Assembly: GCA_017519885.1 (NCBI GenBank)
Contig: JAFWRO010000019.1
Span: 1-64,000 of the forward strand
Reading direction: 5' to 3'
DNA length: 64,000 nucleotides
Origin: Liminaster sp017519885
GTDB lineage: Bacteria; Bacteroidota; Bacteroidia; Bacteroidales; UBA3663
This document shows positions 6,657 to 15,931 of this stretch, one piece after another; the stretch's first letter is position 1; the number at the start of each line of letters is the position of its first letter. The position numbers and the translations under genes are program-made. The notes beneath the pieces are model-generated. The model was not told the origin of the DNA and made no database searches. It saw nothing but the letters and a program-made list of their open reading frames with translations.

Positions 6657-8720
6657 TTATCTGCGGCCTGGGATGATAACTCGTTCGCCTAACTCTTTGT
6701 CGAAGGATTTTTTTATTTTGATTTTTTCGGCGAGTTGTTGCATGAGTTCGTTGCACTTGGAAAGGTCGGCAGTGACGCGCAGTTCCTGGGTAAGGGCATC
6801 GATCTGCTGTTCGAGGATGCAGTTCTTCAGTTCGAGGATAGAGCGAGGGACGAGGATGTCGATGCGTTCGATGTTTTGGGCGATGCCGAGGGCATCGTAA
6901 CGGTCCTGCAAGAGGTTGATGGCTGTCTGCTGCACCTCAGGATCGTCGAAACGATTGCTGAAGAACTTGACACTATCCCACGCGACGCTTGGGTCAGCCG
7001 ATGCATCGAGCGCCAAGTTGTACATGCGTGCATAAAGTGGATGCTGGAAGGTCAGTTCATCGACATTGAGTTCGTTGTAGATGAAGTCGATGACGCGGAT
7101 ATCGACATTCTCCTCCTTCTTTTCGTCATTGTTGAAATAGGAGAACGTAAACGTTTCGCCACCATGACGGACGATGTGCTTGATGATGTTGCGCTCGAAG
7201 CGATCGGTGAGACGGGAGGGATAGGCTGTGGTCTGTGTCGTTGGAGCTGGTTTGGGAGTTGAATTTCCGGAGTTGTCGGAGTTTTCAGCAGGTTCCGGGT
7301 AATCAGAAGAATCCTTTGTTACTCCCAATTCTTCGCGTTCGCGGGCAGCTTGCTCGCGTCGCATCTCGATTTCCATCTTGCGCACCTCGGCTTGGTAGTT
7401 GTTCTGCTTGGCCTGGTTGACGTAGCGCATAGTCTGGCGTTCGCTGAGATTGAGACTTTGTGCCACCCTTCCGACAAGGATTGAACTGGTGATGGGGTCG
7501 GCGATGAGGGCAACACTGTTGCACACGCTTTGCGCCACCTTTGCCATGGCGTAGGGATCGTAGGGATTAACGTCCTTGAGCAGCGTATGGGTCTTGAACG
7601 AGATGAAATCCTGCATATTGGCCTTGAAGTAGTTGGCGACCTCTTCGCTTGAATGTTTGCGACAGAACGAGTCGGGGTCTTCGCCTTCGGGCAAAGTAAT
7701 AATGCTGACGTTCATACCTTCGAGGAGGAGCAAGTCGATGCTCTTGATGGCGGCAGTGATGCCTGCATTGTCGGCATCGAACATGAGAGCACAGTTGCGG
7801 GTGAATCGCTTAATGATGCGAATGTGCTCGGAGGTCAAGGCAGTACCAGAAGCTGCTATGACATTCTGGAAGCCAGCCTGCGACATGCTGAGCACATCTA
7901 CATTACCTTCGACTACGTAGCAGAGGTCCTGCTTTGCCATTTCGTTCTTGGCTTCGAACAAGCCGTAGGGTAGGTCGGACTTGTGATAGATAGCCGATTC
8001 GGGTGAATTGACGTACTTCTTGAAAGCATGATCGACACGCTGGAGGATACGTCCTCCGAAAGCGATGCACTTGCCCGATAGAGAATGATGGGGGAAGATA
8101 ACGCGACCAGCAAACCGGCATACGGGTGTCTTCTTGGGGTCGTCGCCGTAGCAGAGGCCTACGCCTGTGCCATCGAGCAGGTATTCACGCTTATGGCCGC
8201 GCTCTAAAGCACGTCGTGCAAAATTATCCTTTGCTTCAAGTGCATAGCCAAGGTGATAGCGATGGATGGTGGCATCCTGAATGCCACGTTCGCGGAAGTA
8301 GGCCAGTCCGATGTTACGTCCCTCGGGAGTATTGAAAAGATCGTCCTCGAAGCACTTTTGGGCAAATTCATTAAGGTTGAACATGCCCTCACGATCGGTC
8401 TGCTGCTGACGCTCCTCATCGTTCATCTTCTTTTCCTCGACCTCGATGCCATACTTCTTGCCGAGCCAGCGTATGGCTTCGTAGAAGGTCATCTGCTCCT
8501 TTTTCATCAGGAAAGTGACTGGCGAACCCCCTTCGCCGCAAGAGAAGCATTTGCAGATGTTCTTGGTAGGCGAAACGTTGAATGATGGCGACTTGTCGGG
8601 ATGGAACGGACACAAACCGATATAGTTGACTCCGCGGCGTCGTAGCGTCACGAAGTCGGAGACGACATCGACGATTTGAGCAGCGTCGATAACCTTGTCT
8701 ATGGTTTGTTGATCAATCAT
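6657..8720 (-). CDS. dnaG: DNA primase
   Basis: 687 residues. It makes RNA primers for DNA replication together with the replicative helicase. The N-terminal CHC2 zinc finger is complete (C37, H40, C58, C61). The Toprim core has the glutamate E271 (EGNVDVL, where many bacteria have EGYMDV), the D315/D317 pair (DADNAG) and DPD at 348-350. A Q/P/S/T-rich linker near residues 470-500 leads to a helicase-binding C-terminal domain. It is the last gene of the minus-strand operon and overlaps rsmA by 4 bp (ATGA). Confidence 0.97.
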   Translation of the reverse strand: MIDQQTIDKVIDAAQIVDVVSDFVTLRRRGVNYIGLCPFHPDKSPSFNVSPTKNICKCFSCGEGGSPVTFLMKKEQMTFYEAIRWLGKKYGIEVEEKKMNDEERQQQTDREGMFNLNEFAQKCFEDDLFNTPEGRNIGLAYFRERGIQDATIHRYHLGYALEAKDNFARRALERGHKREYLLDGTGVGLCYGDDPKKTPVCRFAGRVIFPHHSLSGKCIAFGGRILQRVDHAFKKYVNSPESAIYHKSDLPYGLFEAKNEMAKQDLCYVVEGNVDVLSMSQAGFQNVIAASGTALTSEHIRIIKRFTRNCALMFDADNAGITAAIKSIDLLLLEGMNVSIITLPEGEDPDSFCRKHSSEEVANYFKANMQDFISFKTHTLLKDVNPYDPYAMAKVAQSVCNSVALIADPITSSILVGRVAQSLNLSERQTMRYVNQAKQNNYQAEVRKMEIEMRREQAAREREELGVTKDSSDYPEPAENSDNSGNSTPKPAPTTQTTAYPSRLTDRFERNIIKHIVRHGGETFTFSYFNNDEKKEENVDIRVIDFIYNELNVDELTFQHPLYARMYNLALDASADPSVAWDSVKFFSNRFDDPEVQQTAINLLQDRYDALGIAQNIERIDILVPRSILELKNCILEQQIDALTQELRVTADLSKCNELMQQLAEKIKIKKSFDKELGERVIIPGRR

Positions 8721-9583
8721 TTCGTTTTGAGTCGAACCGTGAGGTCAATGAAGTCCTGTACGGAGAGTTGTTCGGCACGTTGGTCGAAGAGTGGATCCTG
8801 CAGGATGGCAGCAAAGTCATCGGGCTGCCATTCCTGCACGAGGCTGCGCAGGCAGTTGCGAAGCGTTTTGCGACGGGTTCCGAAGGCGTTCTTGACGAGG
8901 GTGCGGAAGTCGTGTTCGTCGCAAGGTAGTTGGCTGACATTGTTGCGCGTCATGCGGATGACGGCGCTTTGCACCTTCGGAGGTGGATTGAACACTCCGG
9001 GAGGAACGGTGAAGCAGTATTCGATGTCATACCACACCTGGATGAGTACCGAAAGCACACCATAAGTCTTTGAGCCAGGCTTGGCGGCAAGACGCTCGGC
9101 CACTTCCTTCTGAATCATGCCCGAACATAGAGGTATCAGGTCGCGATAATCAACGACGCGGAAGAAGATCTGCGAAGAGATGTTGTAGGGGTAGTTGCCG
9201 ATGAGAGCAAAAGGCTGGCCATTGAAAACCTCGGGACCATCGAGCGGCAACTTGAGGAAGTCGGCTTCGATGATGCGCTTGTTGAGCGAACTGGGATAAT
9301 GCAGTCGCAGATAAGACACCGATTCGCCATCGAGTTCGACTACCTTCAAGTTGCAGCCCTTCTGAATAAGAAACTGCGTGAGCACACCCATACCGGGGCC
9401 TACTTCAAGCACAGGCAGCTGGCTGTGGGTGTCCAACGTGTCGGCGATGCGCTGGGCGATGGACAGGTCGGTGAGGAAGTGCTGGCCCAAGTTTTTCTTG
9501 GCACGCACCTTGTCATCGAATGACATGGGGCGCACCTGGTCGGAACGTTGGGCACGGTCGGTGTAGCGTCGATTCTTATTCAT
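8717..9583 (-). CDS. rsmA: 16S rRNA (adenine1518/1519-N6)-dimethyltransferase
   Basis: 288 residues. It dimethylates two adenines in helix 45 of 16S rRNA using S-adenosylmethionine. The sequence shows KNLGQHFL (30-37), the SAM-binding EVGPGMG (60-66) and catalytic NYPYNIS (130-136; NLPY in many bacteria), then VPPGVFNPPPKVQSAV. The family usually starts close to the LGQHF motif. Here the first ATG adds about 19 charged residues, and the ATG at 9526 (MSFDDKVRAKKNLGQHF) is an alternative start. It is translationally coupled to dnaG by a 4-bp overlap. Confidence 0.95.
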   Translation of the reverse strand: MNKNRRYTDRAQRSDQVRPMSFDDKVRAKKNLGQHFLTDLSIAQRIADTLDTHSQLPVLEVGPGMGVLTQFLIQKGCNLKVVELDGESVSYLRLHYPSSLNKRIIEADFLKLPLDGPEVFNGQPFALIGNYPYNISSQIFFRVVDYRDLIPLCSGMIQKEVAERLAAKPGSKTYGVLSVLIQVWYDIEYCFTVPPGVFNPPPKVQSAVIRMTRNNVSQLPCDEHDFRTLVKNAFGTRRKTLRNCLRSLVQEWQPDDFAAILQDPLFDQRAEQLSVQDFIDLTVRLKTK

Positions 9584-9596
9584 TGTGTTTTTTTTT

Positions 9597-9677
9597 CGGA
9601 GTGATCGGAATACTCGGAATAATCAGAGTAATCGGAGTATTCTGAATATTCGGAGTACTCAGAGTACTCGGAATTCT
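9597..9677. repeat. Nine tandem copies of a degenerate 9-bp repeat
   Basis: From 9597 the sequence divides into nine 9-mers of the form CGGAGTACT: CGGAGTGAT, CGGAATACT, CGGAATAAT, CAGAGTAAT, CGGAGTATT, CTGAATATT, CGGAGTACT, CAGAGTACT, CGGAATTCT. The array fills the gap in front of rsmA and runs about 19 bp into the epimerase gene, supplying its stop codon and last residues (PEFRVL). Several units contain the palindrome GAGTACTC. Confidence 0.88.
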
Positions 9678-10705
9678 GGAATAAGGCCTAAGCCTGGTTC
9701 GGTCTGTAAAGTAACACGGCCGTCAATGACCTGCATGCCACCGCGGAACGGATCGTTGGAGATGAGCAGATTTCCGTCGAGGTCGAGATAATCGGCGCAT
9801 GGGGCCAGTTGGGCGGCTGCGGTGACGGCACACGTCGTTTCTGTCATGCAGCCAAGCATCACCTGCATACCCTGCATACGCGCCAACTGCACCATAAGAC
9901 GGGCAGGGGCAAGGCCACCGCACTTCATCAGCTTGATGTTGATGCCATGACAGCAACCCTTGAGGTGGACAACATCCTCGGGCCTTTGTACACTCTCGTC
10001 GAGGATGATGGAAAGTGGAGAGCGCTCGGTAAGCCAACGCAAACCTTCCAGATTGTGTTTTGGCAATGGTTGTTCAACCATAATTACACCTTGCGTCTGG
10101 AGCCATTCAATCTGACGTAGCGCCTCTTCGGCCGAGGTCCAACCTTGGTTGGCATCGACGGTGAGTGGCAGGTCAGAAACCTCGCGAATGGACTTGATGA
10201 GTTCACGGTCGCCTTCTACCCCTACTTTGACCTTCAGTCGGCCAAATCGTCCCTCCACTTCGCGTACCTTCTGCTTGACAACTTCTGGGGTGTCGATGCC
10301 GATGGTGTAGGTGGTGTAGGTACAGCGTTCGGGCGTAAGGCCAAAAAGGCGCCATAGAGGTTGGCCGAGTATTTGTCCCACAAGGTCGTGGAGGGCGATG
10401 TCGATGGCGGCCTTGGCTGCGAAGTTGTGGGCAGCAGGTTCGTCATCGTCGAGGTGCATCACGTAGGTAAGGATGTCGTCGGTGCGAAGAGGGTCATTGA
10501 ATGAGCTCAGATCGACACGTTCGAGGAAGGCGCAAACGCTCTGGATGCTCTCTCCTAGGTAGGGAGGCATGGATGCCTCGCCATATCCCGTCACCCCTTG
10601 ATGAGTGATGGCTATAATAACATCAGGTGTCTGGCTGCGAGAGCAACCAGACACTGTGAATGTATGCTGCAACTGCAGCGGGTAGGGTCGAAAACTGAGC
10701 TGCAT
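9659..10705 (-). CDS. Dipeptide epimerase (L-Ala-D/L-Glu epimerase type, enolase superfamily)
   Basis: 348 residues. Members of this group interconvert L-Ala-D-Glu and L-Ala-L-Glu, allowing recycling of murein peptides. Catalytic features are complete: KxK (K158 and K160), the metal ligands D184 (DANQGW), E211 (EQPL) and D236 (LDES), the second catalytic lysine K258 (NIKLMKCGG), and the C-terminal DxD (D308/D310) that binds the dipeptide amino group. The start codon overlaps the stop of the upstream PPi-phosphofructokinase by one base (TGATG). The C-terminus is encoded inside a 9-bp repeat array. The exact dipeptide preference cannot be read from sequence. Confidence 0.9.
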   Translation of the reverse strand: MQLSFRPYPLQLQHTFTVSGCSRSQTPDVIIAITHQGVTGYGEASMPPYLGESIQSVCAFLERVDLSSFNDPLRTDDILTYVMHLDDDEPAAHNFAAKAAIDIALHDLVGQILGQPLWRLFGLTPERCTYTTYTIGIDTPEVVKQKVREVEGRFGRLKVKVGVEGDRELIKSIREVSDLPLTVDANQGWTSAEEALRQIEWLQTQGVIMVEQPLPKHNLEGLRWLTERSPLSIILDESVQRPEDVVHLKGCCHGINIKLMKCGGLAPARLMVQLARMQGMQVMLGCMTETTCAVTAAAQLAPCADYLDLDGNLLISNDPFRGGMQVIDGRVTLQTEPGLGLIPEFRVL

Positions 10706-12369
10706 CAGAGCTTGTCACTCTGCTCGAGGGTGAGTGTTGCAGTTGGACGATCGCAAACCTCTGTTGGGCCAAAGTACTGGATTGGGCCAGGATAAACAAA
10801 CGAGGTGTTGCGCGACCACTCGGTGCGATGACGAACGAAGTACTTGTAGGGCTTGCCCGACAGTTCTACGAGAGCCTTCTTGATTACAGGCTTCATCTGA
10901 CCATTGCGCTTCTCCATGTTCATCATCATAGTGATGGGGATACCACCAGCGATCCATTCGTCGGCAGGACGGAAGGTGTTCTTGATGGACGACATGTAAC
11001 CAGTCTTGCCAGCAGCGATAAGCATGGCAGCGTTGTAGCCGAGGCTGTAGCAGTAGTCGGCATCCCAGTTGGATGGAGCGGCGCAGCGGCCCTCATATCC
11101 GAAGAAGTGGTGCTGGGTAGCGAACTTGCCGGTGTAGATACCGTCTCGCTTCCAGTCGGCGAGCTTCTTGGCAACCATCTCGGCGAGCAGCTGCTCGGTC
11201 TCGATGAGCGATACCTGTACGTTGCCGTGTGGGTCGCGCTCGAGAGCGAGCTGACGGCTGACAGAGAGTGGGAGGGACTTGAAGAGAGCAGCGTTCTCGT
11301 CAGAGAGGTGAGCGAGCACGTAGTCAATCTTCTTGTCGTCGGCAACGAGGTCGAAGTCGGCCTGGTTCTTGGCGAGCATATCGTTGAGCTCAGCGATGAG
11401 TCGCTTGATGGCTGGGATGAACTCGATGAGTCCCTCAGGAACGAGGACAACGCCATAGTTCATACCGAGGTTAGCACGGTCGGTAACGACTTCAGCGATA
11501 TAGGTTACGATGTCGTCAAGGGTCTGGTTCTTAGCTTCAACCTCCTCGCCGAGCAGGGTAACATTGGGGTGAGTCTGGAGAGCACACTCGAGGGTAACGT
11601 GGCTGGCGCTACGACCCATGAGCTTCACGAAGTGCCAGTACTTCTTGGCAGAGTTGCAGTCGCGCATAATGTTGCCGATCACCTCAGAGTAAACCTTTGT
11701 AGCGGTGTCGAAGCCGAACGATGCCTCGATCTCGCTGTTCTTGAGGTCGCCGTCGATGGTCTTTGGGCAGCCGATAACCTGAACGTCAGCGCCGATGGCC
11801 TTGTAGTATTCGGCGAGTACGCAGGCATTGGTGTTGGAGTCGTCGCCACCAATGATTACGAGTGCCTTGATGTCGAGAGCCTGAAGGATCTCAAGACCCT
11901 TGTCGAACTGCTCCTTCTTCTCGAGCTTGGTACGGCCAGAGCCGATGATGTCGAAACCACCGGTGTTGCGGTACTCGTCGATGATGTTGCCAGTGAGCTC
12001 AATGTAGTTGTGCTCAATGAGGCCGGCAGGGCCGAGGATGAAGCCGTAGAGACGGTTCTTGGGATTGAGGCTCTTGATGCCGTCGAAGAGACCAGAGATA
12101 ACATTATGACCACCAGGAGCCTGGCCACCAGAGAGGATGACGCCTACGTTGAGCGAAGCCGAATGCTTGCCGCCCTCAGAGGGCTCGAAGTGAACGTAAG
12201 GCATGCCGTAGGTGTTGGGGAAGAGTTCCTTGATCTCCTCCTGGTTGTCGGCAGATTCGGTGGGTTCACCTTCTACGATGGTAAGAGGGCCGCAGAGGGC
12301 CTTAGGCATCTTGGGACGATAAGCTGAACGAGCAATCTCAAGAGCGCTTTTTTCAACTGTTGCTTCCAT
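10705..12369 (-). CDS. pfp: Diphosphate--fructose-6-phosphate 1-phosphotransferase
   Basis: 554 residues, the long (beta-like) PPi-PFK form. It phosphorylates fructose 6-phosphate with pyrophosphate in a reversible glycolytic step. GGQAPGGHN (81-89), GGDDSNTN (174-181; the second Asp is the hallmark of PPi rather than ATP use), PKTIDGDL (202-209, catalytic Asp in TIDGD) and MGRSASH (251-257) are all present. It ends in a TGATG overlap with the epimerase. The 66-bp gap to the upstream AICAR formyltransferase has no clear promoter, so read-through is likely. Confidence 0.96.
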   Translation of the reverse strand: MEATVEKSALEIARSAYRPKMPKALCGPLTIVEGEPTESADNQEEIKELFPNTYGMPYVHFEPSEGGKHSASLNVGVILSGGQAPGGHNVISGLFDGIKSLNPKNRLYGFILGPAGLIEHNYIELTGNIIDEYRNTGGFDIIGSGRTKLEKKEQFDKGLEILQALDIKALVIIGGDDSNTNACVLAEYYKAIGADVQVIGCPKTIDGDLKNSEIEASFGFDTATKVYSEVIGNIMRDCNSAKKYWHFVKLMGRSASHVTLECALQTHPNVTLLGEEVEAKNQTLDDIVTYIAEVVTDRANLGMNYGVVLVPEGLIEFIPAIKRLIAELNDMLAKNQADFDLVADDKKIDYVLAHLSDENAALFKSLPLSVSRQLALERDPHGNVQVSLIETEQLLAEMVAKKLADWKRDGIYTGKFATQHHFFGYEGRCAAPSNWDADYCYSLGYNAAMLIAAGKTGYMSSIKNTFRPADEWIAGGIPITMMMNMEKRNGQMKPVIKKALVELSGKPYKYFVRHRTEWSRNTSFVYPGPIQYFGPTEVCDRPTATLTLEQSDKL

Positions 12370-12435
12370 AAAATAAATTTTAAGTAATGTTTTTGGTTTA
12401 TAGTTCTTGTTCTGGATACAGATTTTGAATGCTGA

Positions 12436-13617
12436 TTAATGGTGGAAGAGACGAACGCCAGTGAAGACGCATACCATGCCATACTTGTCGCAGGTGGCAA
12501 TCACATTATCGTCGCGTACCGAACCGCCGGCTTCGGCGATGTACTGGACACCCGACTTGCGAGCACGCTCGATGTTGTCGCCAAAGGGGAAGAAGGCATC
12601 GGAGCCTAAGGAGACGCCCGAAAGTTTCTGGAGCCACTCCTTCTTCTCGGCCAAGGTGAGTACCTCGGGACGCTCGGTGAAGAAGTTCTGCCATGTGCCT
12701 TCGTGCAGCACGTCGTCATGCTCTTCCTCGCTGATGTAAACGTCGATGGTGTTGTCGCGGTCGGCACGCTTGATGCCTTCCTTGAACGGAAGAGCCATCA
12801 CCTTTGGATGCTGGCGCAGCCACCAGATGTCAGCCTTGTTGCCAGCGAGACGAGTGCAGTGAATGCGGCTCTGCTGACCGGCGCCAATGCCGATTGCCTG
12901 ACCGTCCTTCACGTAGCATACCGAATTGGACTGGGTATATTTGAGGGTGATGAGCGCGATGACAAGATCGCGACGAGCCTCGGCGGGAAGATTCTTGTTC
13001 TGGGTGGGGATGTTGGCGAAGAGCGCATCGTCGTTGAGATTGATTTCATTACGTCCCTGTTCGAAAGTAATACCATAGACCATCTTGCGCTCAACGGGAG
13101 CAGGGCGGTAGGAGGGATCCATCTGAATGACGCAGTAGGTTCCCTTGCGCTTGGCTTGAAGAATGGCGAGGGCCTCGGGTTCGTAGCCTGGGGCAATGAC
13201 ACCATCACTCACTTCGCGGTTGATGAGACGGGCAGTAGCCACATCACATACATCGGAGAGTGCAATGAAGTCGCCGAACGATGACATGCGGTCGGCACCA
13301 CGGGCACGGACATAGGCTGAAGCCAATGGGGTGAGCTCATAGTCATCGGTGAAATAGATCTTTTTCAATGTCTCGCTGAGGGGCAGCCCCACAGCAGCAC
13401 CGGCAGGCGATACGTGCTTGAAACTGGTGGCAGCAGGAAGACCGGTGGCTGCCTTAAGCTCGCTGACAAGTTGCCAGCTGTTGAAGGCATCGAGAAGGTT
13501 GATGTAGCCTGGACGGCCATTGAGAACGGTGATGGGCAGTTCCTTGTCGCCCTCCATAAAGATTCGTGACGGCTTCTGATTGGGATTGCAGCCGTATTTG
13601 AGTTCGAGTTCTTTCAT
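12436..13617 (-). CDS. Stand-alone AICAR formyltransferase (C-terminal half of PurH)
   Basis: 393 residues from the ATG at 13617 (MKELELKYGCNPNQKPSRIF). It transfers a formyl group to AICAR in purine synthesis. The typical NPNQKPSRI opening, SFKHVSPAGAAVG, YVRARGADRMSSFGDFIALSD, IGIGAGQQSRIHCTRLAG and SDAFFPFGDNIERA motifs are present. The N-terminal IMP cyclohydrolase domain of ordinary PurH is absent, so IMP cyclohydrolase must be encoded elsewhere. Upstream in-frame ATGs would lie before the promoter at 13650-13681 and are rejected. Confidence 0.94.
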   Translation of the reverse strand: MKELELKYGCNPNQKPSRIFMEGDKELPITVLNGRPGYINLLDAFNSWQLVSELKAATGLPAATSFKHVSPAGAAVGLPLSETLKKIYFTDDYELTPLASAYVRARGADRMSSFGDFIALSDVCDVATARLINREVSDGVIAPGYEPEALAILQAKRKGTYCVIQMDPSYRPAPVERKMVYGITFEQGRNEINLNDDALFANIPTQNKNLPAEARRDLVIALITLKYTQSNSVCYVKDGQAIGIGAGQQSRIHCTRLAGNKADIWWLRQHPKVMALPFKEGIKRADRDNTIDVYISEEEHDDVLHEGTWQNFFTERPEVLTLAEKKEWLQKLSGVSLGSDAFFPFGDNIERARKSGVQYIAEAGGSVRDDNVIATCDKYGMVCVFTGVRLFHH

Positions 13618-13649
13618 ATTAAATATATGTACTGACCTTATAGTCGGTG

Positions 13650-13681
13650 CAAATGTAGTATTTTTGCCCGAAAAAAACAAA
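13650..13681 (-). promoter_or_regulatory. Promoter of the AICAR formyltransferase gene
   Basis: On the minus strand TACATTTG (13650-13657) is the -7 box and TTTG (13678-13681) lies exactly 20 bp upstream. It is divergent from the promoter at 13696-13727. Confidence 0.8.
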
Positions 13682-13695
13682 TATTTGCCGATGAT

Positions 13696-13727
13696 TTTGT
13701 TTTTGTCAAATTATTTTCCTATATTTG
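13696..13727 (+). promoter_or_regulatory. Promoter of the lipoprotein glycosidase gene
   Basis: TTTG (13696-13699), a 20-bp spacer, then TATATTTG (13720-13727) match the Bacteroidota -33/-7 consensus. The lipoprotein start codon is 20 bp downstream. Confidence 0.8.
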
Positions 13728-13747
13728 CACCCGCTAAATATGAAGAT

Positions 13748-15922
13748 ATGCAAAATTCAAATGTCACTACCGTAAAATTAATGGGACTTGCAGCCTTGGC
13801 TGCAGTGCTCGTTTCGTGCAATAGGAAGGCCGATGCGCCCATCGACCGAGTGGCTCTGCTGGAGCGAAACAACCCTGTCGTTACTGCCATCGACACTATG
13901 GCGTCGTTGACAGTAGGCAACGGAGACTTCGCTATGACCGTCGATGTCACCGGCCTTCAGACCTTCCCCGAAAAATACAGCAAAGGTGTGCCCCTTGGCA
14001 CCATGTCGAGCTGGGGATGGCATAGTTTTGACAATCCAGAGAAGTACGACCCGAAGGAAGTACTTGTTGCCTACGACTTCGGCACGGGTAGCAAGGAGGC
14101 ACTCTACTCACAGCAGGTGAATCCAAAGAAGGATGCCCGTAAGGCAGCCGCCTCCGACTGGTTGCGTGCCAATCCGCATCGTCTTCACTTGGGTAATCTG
14201 GGCCTCTTCATCGATGAAGGTGAGAACCCCGAAATCACCGATATCAACCAGAAGCTCGACCTGCTGACGGGCACCATTACTTCCGACTACAAATACAATG
14301 GAATGCCCATGCACGTCGTGACGGCTTGTGCACCCGAAGCTGACGTCATTGGCGTGTCCATCGAAGCCGAGCAGCCTATGCCACTCGTGCTGCGTATTCC
14401 TGGTCCAACAGGCAAGCATTCCGACGATGCGAGCGACTGGCTCAACACGCCCGACTGCCTGCTGCGCGACAAGTCGTTCGTCGTGCCCTATGGCTTCACC
14501 ATCGACATCGAGGGAGGCGAAGGCTGCACCCTTGAGCAGATTGACAACAACAAGGTTCTCATCGAGCCTCGAAAGAACGAGACTGGTCGCTATGACCTGA
14601 CTTTCCGCTGGCGTCCCGACACGCTGCAAAACGTGCCAGCTATGATGAATACCGCTGACGTCATTGCAGCCAGTGAAGCACATTGGAAGACCTTCTGGAC
14701 AGAAGGTGCCGCCGTCGATTTCAGCGGCTGCACCGACCCACGTGCCAAGGAGATGGAGCGCCGCGTCGTGCTCAGCCAATATTTGCTGGCCATCAACAGC
14801 GCAGGACATACTCCTCCACAGGAGACTGGCTTGACCTACAACTCGTGGTTCGGCAAGTTCCATCTCGAGATGATCTATTGGCATCAGGCATGGCTCCCGC
14901 TTTGGGGACATGGCGAACTGCTCGACCGCACCCTTTCGTGGTACAAGCAACCCAAACCTCACGCTCTAGCAAAAGAGATTGCCGAGCGACAAGGCTATAA
15001 AGGCGTGCGTTGGATGAAGATGACCGACCCAAGTGGCATGGAGGCTCCTTCGAAGGTGGGCAGTTTCTTGATCTGGCAACAGCCTCATCCCATCTATCTT
15101 GCCGAACTTCTGCGTCGCAACGATCCTTCGGTGGTCGATCGCTATTACGACATTGTGATGGAGACAGCCACGTTCATGGGTGATTTTGCCGTATTTGAGC
15201 CCGAAAACAATCGATTTGTTCTGAAGGGCAATATCCCTGCACAGGAGACCCTTCGTGCCGCCGAAGTAGTGAATTCGCCCTATGAGCTTTCAGAATGGCG
15301 CACAGTGCTCATGATGGCCCAGCACTGGCGTGAGATCAAGGGAGAGGAGCGTGTGGCTCGTTGGGACTCAATCATCGACCTCATCGCGCCCTTGGCTTGG
15401 AAAGACGGCGCTGCCGACAATTCGGAATTCAATGTAGATAAGAACAAGAAATACGGCAAGGTCTATCTAGCCTGCGAAACCAATCCCGATACATATAGCG
15501 ATCGTCGTCTGACCAGCGACCATATGGCTGTGCTTGGTGCCCTCGGCATTTATCCTGACTCGCGTCTCATAAACGACACCATCATGAGCAATACGCTTTC
15601 TTGGGTGATGGATAACTGGAACTGGAACCATACCTGGGGATGGGATTACCCGATGACAGCGATGTGCGCTGCACGTTTGAATCGTCCTGAAGATGCAGTA
15701 TCGATTCTTTTGAACAAGGAACGTACCAATACCTATCTTCCCAACGGACACAACTTCCAGGACCAGCGTCTGCGCTGCTATCTGCCAGGCAATGGCGGAC
15801 TGCTGACGGCTGTGGCTATGATGTGTGCTGGTTGGGATGGCTGTGAACTGGGCAAGAATCCCGGTTGGCCTAAGGATGGTAAGTGGAATGTACGTTGGGA
15901 AGGTTTGAAACCTTTGCCATAA
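13748..15922 (+). CDS. Lipoprotein six-hairpin glycosidase, GH65-like
   Basis: 724 residues from the ATG at 13748; more upstream codons are open but precede the promoter. Residues 1-24 are a lipoprotein signal with lipobox LVSC (C24). An N-terminal beta-sandwich-like part (to about 290) is followed by an (alpha/alpha)6-type region with FHLEMIYWHQAWLPLWGHGELLDRTLSWY and NWNWNHTWGWDYPMTAMCAARLNRPEDAV. This resembles GH65-type and related six-hairpin glycosidases of Bacteroidota, which act on oligosaccharides at the cell surface or in the periplasm. Substrate and catalytic acid are not assigned. The next gene starts 9 bp later. Confidence 0.65.
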   Translation: MQNSNVTTVKLMGLAALAAVLVSCNRKADAPIDRVALLERNNPVVTAIDTMASLTVGNGDFAMTVDVTGLQTFPEKYSKGVPLGTMSSWGWHSFDNPEKYDPKEVLVAYDFGTGSKEALYSQQVNPKKDARKAAASDWLRANPHRLHLGNLGLFIDEGENPEITDINQKLDLLTGTITSDYKYNGMPMHVVTACAPEADVIGVSIEAEQPMPLVLRIPGPTGKHSDDASDWLNTPDCLLRDKSFVVPYGFTIDIEGGEGCTLEQIDNNKVLIEPRKNETGRYDLTFRWRPDTLQNVPAMMNTADVIAASEAHWKTFWTEGAAVDFSGCTDPRAKEMERRVVLSQYLLAINSAGHTPPQETGLTYNSWFGKFHLEMIYWHQAWLPLWGHGELLDRTLSWYKQPKPHALAKEIAERQGYKGVRWMKMTDPSGMEAPSKVGSFLIWQQPHPIYLAELLRRNDPSVVDRYYDIVMETATFMGDFAVFEPENNRFVLKGNIPAQETLRAAEVVNSPYELSEWRTVLMMAQHWREIKGEERVARWDSIIDLIAPLAWKDGAADNSEFNVDKNKKYGKVYLACETNPDTYSDRRLTSDHMAVLGALGIYPDSRLINDTIMSNTLSWVMDNWNWNHTWGWDYPMTAMCAARLNRPEDAVSILLNKERTNTYLPNGHNFQDQRLRCYLPGNGGLLTAVAMMCAGWDGCELGKNPGWPKDGKWNVRWEGLKPLP

Positions 15923-15931
15923 TAATTAGTA

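Noticed and set aside
10828..12327. 499-codon plus-strand frame opposite the PPi-phosphofructokinase gene
   Set aside because: It is an antisense shadow rich in V, L, E and D with no motif; the minus-strand gene is certain.
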